Assembly: GCF_009884975.1 (NCBI RefSeq)
Contig: NZ_CP041970.1
Location: forward strand, 2,170,001 to 2,234,000
Length of the DNA: 64,000 nt
Origin: Acinetobacter dispersus
Lineage (GTDB): Bacteria > Pseudomonadota > Gammaproteobacteria > Pseudomonadales > Moraxellaceae
Direction of reading: 5' to 3'
A program made the translations under genes and the position numbers. Below are positions 28,040 to 38,187 of the stretch, piece after piece. Within the stretch, counting starts at the first letter, position 1; every line of letters begins with the position of its first letter. The notes under the pieces are model-generated. The model had not been told where the DNA came from, did no database searches, and saw only the letters and a list, made by a program, of their open reading frames with translations.

Positions 28040-28978
28040 CTACTTCAACTGTACACGAGGATCGAGGAGCTTATATATCAGATCGGCGATCAAGTTAAAA
28101 ATCATGGTCACAGCTGCAATGTACACGGTGATGGCCTTAATCACAGGGAAATCACTACGTTCAACCGCAATAATAATTTCACGACCAATACCAGGAATAC
28201 CAAAGAATCGCTCAATCAAGAATGCACCAATCAATAACGCAGGTAAGCTGGCCATGACTTCGGTAACGATTGGAATCGAGGCATTCCTCAATACATGTAC
28301 ACCAAGTACGCGAGACTCACCCACACCTTTGGCACGAGCAGTTCTGACATAATCTTGGTTAATTTCATCCAGCACAAAACTACGATACAAACGTAAAGTT
28401 GGGGCAATGCTCACCACCAACATAATCAAGATCGGCAATAAGGCATAGTGAAATAAGTTTTCGCTAAAATTATCACTCCAGCCCTGTACTGGAAACCAAC
28501 TGAGTTGATATGCCAAGACATACTGGAACACGATGATATAAACCAAAATACTAATCGACATGCCAATAGTACAGAGCATCATCACCATACGATCTGTGAG
28601 CGATCCACGAACTGAAGCAACCGCTAAAGCCAGAATAATTGAGATTACCGTTTGTAAAATCGTGAGCGGAATCAATAAAGTCAGTGATGGTCCTAAGCGA
28701 GTCAGAATAATTTGCGATACAGATTCTCCCGTACTCCAGCTTGCACCATAGTCAAAAGTCAGAATCTGTTTGATAAAAATCCACAACTGCACATAGTAGG
28801 GTTGATCTACCCCCAACTGTTTACGGATGTTATCAATTTGCTCTGGGTTGGACATTTTCCCTGCCAGAATATATGCAGGATCACCACCTACCCAGTTAAA
28901 TAAAAAGAAGATCAGCAAAATGACACCCAACATGGTCGGGATCATTTGCCATAGTCTGCGTACGACATAAGCGAGCAT
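28040..28978 (-). CDS. yejB: peptide ABC transporter permease (YejB-like)
   Basis: 312 residues, DppB-type permease. N-terminal helix MIPTMLGVILLIFFLFNWV, a periplasmic segment, and the coupling motif DYVRTARAKGVGESRVLGVHVLRNA (cited as YVRTARAKGVGESRV), ending in IFNLIADLIYKLLDPRVQLK. It forms the membrane channel with YejE. The start lies 12 bases after the M3 peptidase stop. Confidence 0.87.
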   Translation of the reverse strand: MLAYVVRRLWQMIPTMLGVILLIFFLFNWVGGDPAYILAGKMSNPEQIDNIRKQLGVDQPYYVQLWIFIKQILTFDYGASWSTGESVSQIILTRLGPSLTLLIPLTILQTVISIILALAVASVRGSLTDRMVMMLCTIGMSISILVYIIVFQYVLAYQLSWFPVQGWSDNFSENLFHYALLPILIMLVVSIAPTLRLYRSFVLDEINQDYVRTARAKGVGESRVLGVHVLRNASIPIVTEVMASLPALLIGAFLIERFFGIPGIGREIIIAVERSDFPVIKAITVYIAAVTMIFNLIADLIYKLLDPRVQLK

Positions 28979-28990
28979 AATGGCAAATCC

Positions 28991-31012
28991 TTATTTGACC
29001 CGTTGACCTGTAATTTCATTAAAGAAGGCTTTATTATCAGGCTCTCGACCTAAGAAGTCTTTCACCAACTGAGCTGCATCTTTTTGGCTACCCTGCGAAA
29101 GAATAGCTTGACGATAACGCTGTCCAACTTCAGGATTATTTAAGTTATTGCCAAAAGCAGACAACATATCGAGTGCCAAGACTTCAGACCACATATAGCC
29201 ATAATAGCCCGCTTGGTATCCCATCAAATGCCCAAACTGACCAGGGAATTCGGTACTCGGCACATAACCCAATGCGGTTGCTGATTCCATTTTTTTCCAC
29301 ACATCCATAGGCTGTACTTTGAGCGCATCAGCCCCATGTAATGCCATGTCGTATTGTGCATATAAGGTCTGACGTGCATAACGCATACCACGCCCATAGT
29401 TGTGTACCGATTTCAGACGTGCAATCAGTGCATCATCAACTCGAGGACAAGCAGGGTCACAATAATCAGCAACTTTAGATAATGTTTCTTTACGGCGTGC
29501 CCATTCTTCATACATTTGAGATGGTGCTTCAACAAAGTCACGTTCTACCGATGTACCTGACTGACCTGCATAACGGGTTTTCGATAAGATGCCATGTAAC
29601 GCATGACCGAACTCATGGACAAAAGTTTCTAACTCATCACTATTTAAACCTTTGCGGTTAAAGTTAGTCACCAAGACTGAAATAGGCTTACGCTTGCTTA
29701 ATGTACTTCCACCATAGACACCCCATACCGCTGCATGCCCATATTTACCTTCACGTGGAAATTTATCCATGTACAGACCACCCAGCACTTCACCAGTTTT
29801 CTTGTCCGTTACATCATAATATTCAACTTCATCTTGCCATGTATCAACTTTGGCAGGCTTGAACTCAATGCCATATAAGTCTGAAGAAATTGCAAATAAC
29901 CACTTTTGTGCAGCAAGCGTCGGGAAATAATCGCGTAGTTTTTCTTGGTCAATCTGATATTTATCTTTACGCAGTTTTTCGCTCCAATACCCCACATTCC
30001 AGCGATTAATTTCAGCCTTATCCAAAGAGGTATTTAAGGTTTTTGCTTTAAATGCACGTAACTCATCTACCTCTTTTTGCTCTAAAGGTGCAACGACTTT
30101 GTGTACATCTGCTAAGAAGTTATTAACTGTTTTTGGCGTTTTTGCCATACGTTTCTTTAATGCCCAGTCTGCATAACTTGGCTGACCAAATAGCTGTGCC
30201 AGTTCATAACGTAAATCGATAATTTGTTTAAGCAAGACTAAATTCTTTTCAGTACCCCGTCGTGTAAATGCGGTCTGATAACGTTTTCGAGCAGCATCAC
30301 TATCTGCCAGCTCCATAAAGGGTTGATATTCTGGATACTCAAACCCTAATAAATAATTGCCTTTGTCATTTTTCTTTAAAGCTGAAATATAACTGTCAGG
30401 TAAGCCCTTAAGTTCAGCAGGTGTAAACTCTAACTTTTCAGGATTATCACGAATATTGCGAGAGAACTCTTGCGAGAGTTTGGTTAACTCATCAAAAATA
30501 GTTTTGACACGTGTTCTTTTTTCGGGTGGAAGTTGTACCCCTGTATCTTCAAAAGCATCAAGAATATCTTGGCGGTACTTCGTATCGATTGCATCATTGG
30601 CTTTGGTATTTTTAAAACGTTGATACAACTTTGGGTTCTGATAAATTTCGGTTTGTAATTGATTCAATTTTACTTCACAGTCTTCAGCTGCTTTACGTAA
30701 AGTGGCATCAGGATCAACATTGCTATACAGGCTGATCGGTCCTGCAAAGTCTTCAACAGTTGCCATCAATTGATCCCACTCTGCCAATACTGGTGCGGCA
30801 TCGGACTGCGGCTTAATATTTTGCTTCTCAAGTTGAGCAATACGTTGTTTTAAGCTTTGTATATTGGCATCACACCACTGAGCACTGGCGCTAGTTTTTA
30901 AAATAGGTAAGCTTGTACGTGTACCTTGTTCAGCCCAAACACCTTGACTGATCCCTGTTACAGCCATCGATAACAAACCAAAGGCTGATAATTTCAACAT
31001 TTTTTTCGCCAT
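28991..31012 (-). CDS. exported M3-family metallopeptidase (oligopeptidase)
   Basis: 673 residues. Zincin motif HEFGH at 466-470 lies in ETFVHEFGHALHGI, with the downstream Glu region FVEAPSQMYEEWA supplying the third ligand, as in M3A peptidases (Dcp, OpdA). Unlike cytoplasmic Dcp/OpdA it has a convincing signal peptide (MLKLSAFGLLSMAVTGISQGVWA), so it should act in the periplasm. It is encoded between the binding proteins and the permeases of a peptide transporter, which fits a role in trimming peptides before import; that role is inference. Confidence 0.88.
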   Translation of the reverse strand: MAKKMLKLSAFGLLSMAVTGISQGVWAEQGTRTSLPILKTSASAQWCDANIQSLKQRIAQLEKQNIKPQSDAAPVLAEWDQLMATVEDFAGPISLYSNVDPDATLRKAAEDCEVKLNQLQTEIYQNPKLYQRFKNTKANDAIDTKYRQDILDAFEDTGVQLPPEKRTRVKTIFDELTKLSQEFSRNIRDNPEKLEFTPAELKGLPDSYISALKKNDKGNYLLGFEYPEYQPFMELADSDAARKRYQTAFTRRGTEKNLVLLKQIIDLRYELAQLFGQPSYADWALKKRMAKTPKTVNNFLADVHKVVAPLEQKEVDELRAFKAKTLNTSLDKAEINRWNVGYWSEKLRKDKYQIDQEKLRDYFPTLAAQKWLFAISSDLYGIEFKPAKVDTWQDEVEYYDVTDKKTGEVLGGLYMDKFPREGKYGHAAVWGVYGGSTLSKRKPISVLVTNFNRKGLNSDELETFVHEFGHALHGILSKTRYAGQSGTSVERDFVEAPSQMYEEWARRKETLSKVADYCDPACPRVDDALIARLKSVHNYGRGMRYARQTLYAQYDMALHGADALKVQPMDVWKKMESATALGYVPSTEFPGQFGHLMGYQAGYYGYMWSEVLALDMLSAFGNNLNNPEVGQRYRQAILSQGSQKDAAQLVKDFLGREPDNKAFFNEITGQRVK

Positions 31013-31038
31013 GCTTTTTCTCCAATTTAATTTGTTGG

Positions 31039-32856
31039 TTATTTCTTATCTTGAATATCGATATACATCCACTCTGCAGGCAACACAGGATGCTTTTTAT
31101 AGCCAATGACGCGAGGTTGTACGACAACCGTACGGTAACGAGTCGACATGAATTGTACTGGTGAATAAAACTCTAAAAGACGTGACATTTTGCGATACAG
31201 CAAATCGCGCTCAGGCCCATCATCAAGTTTCTGGGATTGCTCATATAAACGGTCATATTCGGGTAATTTAAAACAGGTATGGTTGGTTGCATGAATATTG
31301 TTGCCATAGAACAACTGCACAAAATTATCTGCATCTGGATAATCCGCAATCCAAGCGGAGGCCTTAAACATAGTCTTACATTGTTTTTCTGCCTTTAAAC
31401 CTTCAGCAAACGGAACTGGTTTCGACACCATATTAATCTTGATGTTGGTGAGCTCTTTTTTCAACAATTCTGCCATTTGCATACTGCGGGCACTGCTGGT
31501 TGAAGGCATGAACTCAATCACCAGAGGCTTGCCATCAGGTAACGTCCTCCAACCATCTTTCCCCACTTTATAATTGTAGCGATCCAGTAAAAGATTCGCG
31601 GCTTTAACTGAGTAAGGAATACTGCTTTTATAATTTGGATCGTGTCCAGCTACACCATATGGGATTGGAGACTCCAACTTTTGAGCATTGCCTTTGGCTA
31701 AAATCGTAATAAATTTTTCTTTGGAAATTGCCATAGACATGGCACGGCGTAGTGCAATTTTTTCTTTACTCAGACCACCGACTACGGGATTTTGGATATT
31801 CCAATACATATAATCAATCGATGGATCTAAGATACGAGACAGTTGGATGCCCTTCTTAGCGAGTTCAGGTTTTAATGAACCATCAGATTGTAAAGCCTGT
31901 GCAGGTAACTCACCATCCAAGGTAAATAAATCTAATCCATCTTTTTGAAAGGATAACCAGCCCGATTGCGATTCCTCAATCACCTGAATATCGACAACAC
32001 CAACCTGCGGCATTTTTTTGCCTTGCATCTGTTGCACGATTTTTTGATCTTCAGGATTACTGGCCTTAAAGTCCCATGTAAAACCACGATAATCTGGATT
32101 TGCTTTCAGAATAATCCGTGAACCTGGTGTCCAATGAGCAAGTACGTAAGGACCTGTTCCAACTGGACGTCCCATCACATAACCGGCTTTATCTCGATAA
32201 TGCTCAATCACTTCTCTTGCGACAGCACCAGTGGGTTGATGCGCCAACAGCATTGGAAAATTATGATTCGGCTCTCTTAAACGAAGGACCAAAGTATAGC
32301 GATCTGGTGTTTGTATACCTGCAATTGGCTGATCGTAATTAAATTTCCCAGTTTTACCCGCCTGTTGAATCAAAGGTTCAATCCCTACCAGCTTATCTTC
32401 AAATAACCAGCTATTTGGTGAATGTAGGTTGGGATCAATTAGACGTTTAAATGAATAAGCATAGTCTGCCGCAGTGAGCTCACGCGGCTTACCTTTAAAC
32501 ACTGGGTCAGGAGTAAAATAAATGCCTTTCTTGATTCGAATGGTATAGGTTAAGCCATCTGCACTTACTTCAGGCAGAGCAACTGCTGTTTTTGGCACCA
32601 ACTTGGCAGGCGAAGCTAAATAATCGTAGGTATAGAGCGTTTCAAAAATAGAATATAAGACATGAGCCGAATACAGGTCTTGTGTGGCAACTGGATCAAA
32701 ACCCGTTTCCGCCACAGGAAAAGCATAGCGCAGAACTTTCTTCGGATCTGCTGGACTTTTCGCCTCTGCTACAGATACTCCAAAACTTGTAGCTGCTCCC
32801 AGTAACAATGCCAAACCGTAAGGTGATATAGAAAATTTAAACTTTTGTTTCATCAT
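31039..32856 (-). CDS. family-5 extracytoplasmic peptide-binding protein 1
   Basis: 605 residues with a signal peptide (LALLLGAATSFGVSVAEA). SBP family 5 features: GFDPVATQDLYSAHVLYSIFETLY near the N-terminus, LTAADYAYSFKRLIDP, and the late CKTMFKASAWIADYPDADNFVQLFYG region (cited as SAWIADYPDADNF). It binds substrate in the periplasm for the YejBEF channel. It is clearly paralogous to the gene directly upstream along its whole length. Lies 26 bases before the peptidase gene. Confidence 0.88.
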   Translation of the reverse strand: MMKQKFKFSISPYGLALLLGAATSFGVSVAEAKSPADPKKVLRYAFPVAETGFDPVATQDLYSAHVLYSIFETLYTYDYLASPAKLVPKTAVALPEVSADGLTYTIRIKKGIYFTPDPVFKGKPRELTAADYAYSFKRLIDPNLHSPNSWLFEDKLVGIEPLIQQAGKTGKFNYDQPIAGIQTPDRYTLVLRLREPNHNFPMLLAHQPTGAVAREVIEHYRDKAGYVMGRPVGTGPYVLAHWTPGSRIILKANPDYRGFTWDFKASNPEDQKIVQQMQGKKMPQVGVVDIQVIEESQSGWLSFQKDGLDLFTLDGELPAQALQSDGSLKPELAKKGIQLSRILDPSIDYMYWNIQNPVVGGLSKEKIALRRAMSMAISKEKFITILAKGNAQKLESPIPYGVAGHDPNYKSSIPYSVKAANLLLDRYNYKVGKDGWRTLPDGKPLVIEFMPSTSSARSMQMAELLKKELTNIKINMVSKPVPFAEGLKAEKQCKTMFKASAWIADYPDADNFVQLFYGNNIHATNHTCFKLPEYDRLYEQSQKLDDGPERDLLYRKMSRLLEFYSPVQFMSTRYRTVVVQPRVIGYKKHPVLPAEWMYIDIQDKK

Positions 32857-32867
32857 ACATGTATCAC

Positions 32868-34664
32868 TTATTTTTCACTTGGTGAAACAATATCTAAGTA
32901 TTGCCAATTGGTATTCATAATTGGATGTGCTTTAAAGCCCTGAACCTCAGGTTGAATCAGCCAGTTACGAATTCGTGTGTCTTGTAAAATCCATGCATTG
33001 TCTGCTTCGATTTGGCGACTCATTTTTTCATAGAAAGGCATACGTTTTTCAGGCGGTTGCTGCATCGCTTGTTTGTATAAACTGTCATAAGCTGCTGACT
33101 TATAGCAAGATTGATTACCACGTCCAACATTCGGACCATAGAGTAATTGAGTGAAGTTTTCACCCTCTGGATAATCCGCGTGCCATGCTCCACTCCACAT
33201 CATGTATTGACACTGAGTTGCGGCTTTTAAGTTATCGGCAAAATTACTGACTTTGAAGTCTGCTCGAATACCGATTGCATCTAAACTTTTTTTCCAAAGC
33301 TCGGAGGAGATTAGCTTCGCTGATCCTGTTTCTGTATTTATTTTTAAAGTTAAGGGCTTACCATTGGGCAAATTACGGTAACCATCTGGTCCTTTTTTAT
33401 AGCCAAAATGATCCAACAATTTATTAGCTAACAAGGGGTTGTAACCAATACTGCTACGATAATTCGGGTTATGACCGCTGATACCTGCTGGTACGAGCAT
33501 TTCAGCCTTAACTGCCTGTCCTTTTCTTGCAATACGAATATATTCATTGACATTAAAAGACATCGCGATTGCTCGTCTTAATGCAATTTTATCGAGACTA
33601 TTACCACCAACAACAGGGTCACGCATATTGAACATCGAATAGGTGATCTCGGCCTCTTTATTGGCGTAGAGTCGTATGCCCTGCTTTTGTATAGCAGCTT
33701 TTAACTGGTTATTTTGATCCAGCACTTTGGGAACTGCATTTTCGGTAACTTTATCAAAGTCGAGCTGTTTAGACTGAAATGCCAGCCAACGTGATTGTTC
33801 TTCTTCGATAATGCTGATATTGACCTTGCCAATTTGTGGCATTTGTTTGCCACTCATTTCTTTAACCAGCTGATTGTCCCAAGCTGTACCTGTCGATTTA
33901 AAGTTCCAGACAAAACCTCGATAATCAGGATTGGCAACCAGTTCAATCTTACTCCGTGGTACATATTTACTGAGCATATATGGCCCCGTACCAACAGGAT
34001 GCATTGCTAAACGATCTTTATAATATTCAACGACTTCTCGAGCTGTTGCACCAAAGGTACTGTACGCCAATATATAAGGAAAATTATAATCAGGTTGTGT
34101 CAGCGTAAATTGAATTGTATATTTATCCAGTGCCTTGATCCCAGCAATTTGAGCATCATAGTTAAATGTGCCCGTCTTTTTGGCCTGATCAACCAGTGCA
34201 TTTGCACCCACAATTTTATTATCAATAAAAGAAAATGATGAAGCGTGATTTTTAGGATCTAATATTCGTTTAATGGAATAGACATAATCTTCAGCAACCA
34301 GCTCTCTACGCTTGCCTTTAAAAGCAGGATCATCGGTAAAATAAATACCAGGCTTTATTTTAAATATATATACCTGACCATTTTTTTCAATCACAGGTAG
34401 GCTTTCTGCTGTCGATGGAACCAATTTTACTGGGTTAGCAAGATAATCGTATTGAAGCAATCTTTCAAAAATCACATCGGCCACATTCCCGCTGTAAAAA
34501 TTAAAAGTTTTAACCATATCAAAACCATCATCTGGGGCTTCAAAAGCAACACGGAGTACTTTATCTGCCTGAGCAGGTGTTTTTGCATAGCCCATCGGCA
34601 TAAATGCAATAACGGTTGATAATACAGTGACCGTAAAAAAAGTTGACTTCAAATCAGTGCTCAC
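32868..34664 (-). CDS. family-5 extracytoplasmic peptide-binding protein 2
   Basis: 598 residues with a signal peptide (FTVTVLSTVIAFMPMGYA). It shares with its neighbour the blocks FNFYSGNVADVIFERLLQYDYLANPVKLVPS (cited as VADVIFERLLQYDYLANPVK), AEDYVYSIKRILDP, and SGAWHADYPEGENFTQLLYGPN. First gene of the six-gene minus-strand run, so its promoter lies in 34665 onward. Differences in the pocket-proximal C-terminal half suggest a different substrate range from protein 1. Confidence 0.88.
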   Translation of the reverse strand: MSTDLKSTFFTVTVLSTVIAFMPMGYAKTPAQADKVLRVAFEAPDDGFDMVKTFNFYSGNVADVIFERLLQYDYLANPVKLVPSTAESLPVIEKNGQVYIFKIKPGIYFTDDPAFKGKRRELVAEDYVYSIKRILDPKNHASSFSFIDNKIVGANALVDQAKKTGTFNYDAQIAGIKALDKYTIQFTLTQPDYNFPYILAYSTFGATAREVVEYYKDRLAMHPVGTGPYMLSKYVPRSKIELVANPDYRGFVWNFKSTGTAWDNQLVKEMSGKQMPQIGKVNISIIEEEQSRWLAFQSKQLDFDKVTENAVPKVLDQNNQLKAAIQKQGIRLYANKEAEITYSMFNMRDPVVGGNSLDKIALRRAIAMSFNVNEYIRIARKGQAVKAEMLVPAGISGHNPNYRSSIGYNPLLANKLLDHFGYKKGPDGYRNLPNGKPLTLKINTETGSAKLISSELWKKSLDAIGIRADFKVSNFADNLKAATQCQYMMWSGAWHADYPEGENFTQLLYGPNVGRGNQSCYKSAAYDSLYKQAMQQPPEKRMPFYEKMSRQIEADNAWILQDTRIRNWLIQPEVQGFKAHPIMNTNWQYLDIVSPSEK

Positions 34665-35310
34665 ATCATCGTTTTTTAATAAATACTAGACTTTCGCATA
34701 GCATTCAACACTACAACCGTTTCCCTTTCTGCGTTTCTTATTCCAATTTTTTATTAAAAAATCATTTATTTAATGATGTTTTACCAGTTGGAAAAATTAA
34801 GTCAAAAGAAAAACCCCTTAAAGATCGAAAATTACCTAGCTATTTTCATGCCACTTTTCAAATAAAAAAATTAAGATTATTTTTTAATCAAAAAATATTT
34901 CAAGCAGACTTAATTTCACGCATCTTAAATAAAAGTAACTTTATGCCAAATCATATTTTTATATATTATTTTCCATTTCAATGAAATAAAAATAACAAAC
35001 CTAATGTTTTATAGCAATAAAATTCATTACGCACCACAAAAAAGCAAAAATAAAACTTTATGATTCATTTTAATGCATTACAAAACCATGCTTTATTTGG
35101 AACTTTATGTTAACCAATCCACATTTAAAATTATTTCAATATTTTTAATATTTAGTAAAAATATGAAAAGCTTATATATAAAAACTAAAACACTTTTACA
35201 CATTTTATTCTACATTAAGCGAAATCTAAAAATAGGGTTTGGCACAGCTCTTGCTAAAACGGATTTATTGAATTTTTAGAGTGGCAATCCATTTAGGGGT
35301 TAAATAATCA
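34665..35310. other. divergent regulatory gap between the peptide-ABC run and the TonB receptor
   Basis: 646 A+T-rich bases with no credible gene. Short open frames here lack ribosome sites and family resemblance. It must hold the promoter of the minus-strand transport genes. It also holds a -24/-12 element for the receptor gene (35239-35255), leaving about 570 bases for activator binding. I saw no Fur-box-like 19-mer. Confidence 0.6.
35239..35255 (+). promoter_or_regulatory. sigma-54 (-24/-12) promoter of the TonB-dependent receptor
   Basis: TTGGCAC at 35239-35245, five bases, then TTGCT at 35251-35255. This reproduces the RpoN consensus TGGCAC-N5-TTGCW with GG and GC at the required 10-base spacing. 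The predicted start is near 35266, giving a leader of about 45 bases before the ATG at 35311. RpoN promoters need an upstream enhancer-binding activator; none is obvious by eye. Confidence 0.7.
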
Positions 35311-38034
35311 ATGAAAAAAGCCAACTTCGCTCAACCAACTGCTCTGCCAAAAGCGAGCAAAACCATACTCAAACTCAGTACACTTAGTTTAAGTATGTTG
35401 TGTTTAACCATGGCTCATGCTGCCGAGGCTGAGTCACCTTCAGAGGAAAAAGCAGCCAAAGTCGTAAAAGTTGCTGTTACAGGTTCATCCATCAAAGGCG
35501 TTGCGGCACAGAGTGCTTCACCGATTACCATTGTCAAAGTGGATGAAATTCTAAAACAAGGGGTCACAACAACCGAAGAAGCACTAACTAAAATTACTGC
35601 CAACCAAGCTGGATTCACCACTTCTCAGAATGTTGGTCGTGGTAACACTTCTGGGGCAACAGCAAATTTACGTGGTGTTGGTGAAAATAAGACATTAATT
35701 TTACTCAATGGACGTCGTTTAGCAGCCAATGCATTTGATAGTGGTGTGACCAATTTAAATATTATTCCACTTGCCATGCTGGAACGTATTGAGATTGTCC
35801 GTGATGGAGCATCAGCAATTTACGGTACTGATGCCATCGGTGGTGTTATCAATTTTATTACTAAAAAGCAATTCACAGGACTAAATATTAGTGGTGGATT
35901 AACCCAGCCTGAGCAAAAAGGGGGAGATACTCAAGATGTGAGTATTTTCGGTGGTTATGGCGATCTAGAAGACAATGGTTTTAATGTTTTCGGTGTCATC
36001 GATTACCGTCGTTCCAACGATATTATGGCCAAAGACCGCAAACTGAGTGCCAAAGGAAGTTTAATTCCTGAGATTGGCTTAGATGCACGTAGTACGGGTT
36101 CATTCCCTGCTAACTTCTATGATCCGACTAGTAAAATTGGTGGCAATCCTTATGCTGCATCCAATTGTGGAAGCTATGAAGGTACTTCTTCTGAAGATGG
36201 CGTATGCTTATTAAACACACAACGTTTAATTGGTATTGTTCCTGAAACTGAAGATATTTCAGCGATGGGACGTCTCACTTATAAATTGAGCGATAGCTTC
36301 AATGCGATTGGTGAATATGTCTACGCAAAAAATAAAGTAACGTCTGCAATTGCTCCCGATGTCTATAATGGCAACAACAAAGTAACCATCAGCAACACCA
36401 GTAAATATTATCCAGGTAAAGGCATTGTCCCAAATGTCACAGGTATTAGCGGAGACCCGTTACAACTCTCTTTGCGCTCTCAAGCAGGTAATCGAATCAG
36501 TGAATCGGAAAATGAATCACATCGTTTATTTGCTGGAATTGAAGGTGAAGCAGCAGGTTGGGACATTAATGCAGGTATTACTTATGCACAAAGTAAAGCA
36601 TCAGATAGTGCATTAGGCGGTTACTTAGATAAAGCAGCTGTACAATCTGCTTTAGATGATGGCAAATTAAATCCATTTGGGCCTCAAGCAGCTGGAGATG
36701 ACCCTGAGATTTGGAATAAACTCTCTCTTTCAGGCAAATACAATACTGCTAAATTAGAATCAACAACTGCAGATTTCACTGTAAGTCGTCCAATCTATAC
36801 TCTCCCAGCTGGTGATGTTGGTTTTGCCTTTGGTGGTAGTTTCCGCCATGACAAATGGAATTCAGACGTAAATTCAGAACTTGCCGAACGACTCCCAAGC
36901 GTTGGTGCAGATCCAGATAATCCTAGCCAAGAAGGCAAACGTGATATTAGCTCAGCATTTACAGAGTTCCATATCCCACTGCATAAAACTTTAGAAGCAC
37001 AAATTGCCGCTCGTTATGATAACTATAGTGATGTAGGTAGCACCGTTAATCCTAAAATTGCTTTACGTTGGGAACCGATTAAACAATTAATGCTCCGAAC
37101 CTCTTACAGTACAGGCTTCCGCGCTCCAACACTTTATGAAATTAATAAAAGTAATAGTAGAACACTCGCACCTGTCAGCGATGATCCTGTGCTATGCCCG
37201 AATGGGGTACCAAATGCACAATTAGGTGGAGTAAAAGCTCGGGACTGTGGTCAACAATTTGATCGTATGCAAGGGGGGAATAAAAGCTTAGAACCAGAAA
37301 AATCAACTTCTATTACAGCTGGTTTCGTATTAGAACCAGTCAAGAATCTTGTATTTTCTCTAGATTACTACAATGTTGAAATCAGAAATCAAATTTCTGC
37401 ACTTGATTCTGCTGCCATTTTTGCTGATCCAAACAAGTACCAAGACAAATTCGTACGTAAGACAGATGGTTCAATCGACTATGTCATCACAACCATGCAA
37501 AACATGGGAAATATTAAAACAGAAGGTATTGACCTTGGTTTGAATTATCTCACTCCTGTAACTTCTACTGGTCGATTTGGTTTTGGTATTGATGGAACCT
37601 ATATCACCAAATACGATTACCAAACCGAAAAAGATGGTGAATGGTTTAGCAACCTAGGGGCGTATAAAGATAATAGCCCGATCAGTAATGGTGGGCCAAC
37701 GATTCGCTGGAAGCATGTTGCAAACCTAAATTGGTACTACGAAAATTGGTCTCTTAACTTCCAACAACAATTCACAAGTGGGTACAAAGATCAAAACTCT
37801 GACAATCTCGCCGATGGCTATAAGAATCATCGCGTAAGTGACTATACCGTTTATAACGTTTCTGGGACTTACAAAGGTTTTAAAAACCTAGATTTAACAC
37901 TTGGTATTAAAAACCTGTTTGATGAAGATCCAACGGTTTCCAATACAGTCACTAACTTCCAGTATGGTTATGACCCTCGCTTCAGCGATCCAACTGGTCG
38001 TACCTACTTCGCCCGTGGCACTTATAAATTCTAA
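35311..38034 (+). CDS. TonB-dependent outer-membrane receptor
   Basis: 907 residues. Signal peptide to about residue 38 (LSMLCLTMAHAAEA). A possible TonB box lies in VVKVAVTGS, followed by the plug domain (about 55-185) with LILLNGRRLAANAF and IEIVRDGASAIYGTDAIGGVINFITKK (cited as VRDGASAIYGTDAIGG). A 22-strand-type barrel ends in the signature TYFARGTYKF with terminal Phe. It is followed at about 150 bases by tonB-exbB-exbD-exbD. Substrate unknown; the neighbouring peptide import genes and the sigma-54 promoter argue for a nitrogenous compound or peptide more than iron. That is inference. Confidence 0.9.
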   Translation: MKKANFAQPTALPKASKTILKLSTLSLSMLCLTMAHAAEAESPSEEKAAKVVKVAVTGSSIKGVAAQSASPITIVKVDEILKQGVTTTEEALTKITANQAGFTTSQNVGRGNTSGATANLRGVGENKTLILLNGRRLAANAFDSGVTNLNIIPLAMLERIEIVRDGASAIYGTDAIGGVINFITKKQFTGLNISGGLTQPEQKGGDTQDVSIFGGYGDLEDNGFNVFGVIDYRRSNDIMAKDRKLSAKGSLIPEIGLDARSTGSFPANFYDPTSKIGGNPYAASNCGSYEGTSSEDGVCLLNTQRLIGIVPETEDISAMGRLTYKLSDSFNAIGEYVYAKNKVTSAIAPDVYNGNNKVTISNTSKYYPGKGIVPNVTGISGDPLQLSLRSQAGNRISESENESHRLFAGIEGEAAGWDINAGITYAQSKASDSALGGYLDKAAVQSALDDGKLNPFGPQAAGDDPEIWNKLSLSGKYNTAKLESTTADFTVSRPIYTLPAGDVGFAFGGSFRHDKWNSDVNSELAERLPSVGADPDNPSQEGKRDISSAFTEFHIPLHKTLEAQIAARYDNYSDVGSTVNPKIALRWEPIKQLMLRTSYSTGFRAPTLYEINKSNSRTLAPVSDDPVLCPNGVPNAQLGGVKARDCGQQFDRMQGGNKSLEPEKSTSITAGFVLEPVKNLVFSLDYYNVEIRNQISALDSAAIFADPNKYQDKFVRKTDGSIDYVITTMQNMGNIKTEGIDLGLNYLTPVTSTGRFGFGIDGTYITKYDYQTEKDGEWFSNLGAYKDNSPISNGGPTIRWKHVANLNWYYENWSLNFQQQFTSGYKDQNSDNLADGYKNHRVSDYTVYNVSGTYKGFKNLDLTLGIKNLFDEDPTVSNTVTNFQYGYDPRFSDPTGRTYFARGTYKF

Positions 38035-38187
38035 TGTGTTTCGCCACTGCAACATAAATTCCATTATGTCGCAGTGGTTTACCGTAATCCTATGATTCAT
38101 CAAAAATTAAAGCGGCTAGTATCAATTTTTAATTGATCCCTTCCTCCAAACGACGATGAATTCATGATTACAATTTCAGGAGTAATT

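Noticed and set aside
34643..34984. Small plus-strand open frame in the ABC-TonB gap
   Set aside because: A+T-rich, no ribosome site, overlaps the start of a real minus-strand gene, and looks like no protein family.
35086..35110. TGCATTACAAAACCATGC as an NtrC enhancer upstream of the sigma-54 promoter
   Set aside because: The inverted halves are only four bases and their spacing does not fit the NtrC consensus.
35073..35279. Second small open frame ahead of the TonB receptor
   Set aside because: Poly-A/T composition, no ribosome site, and it runs across the -24/-12 promoter.
34665..35310. Fur box upstream of the TonB receptor
   Set aside because: No stretch resembling the GATAATGATAATCATTATC consensus was seen.
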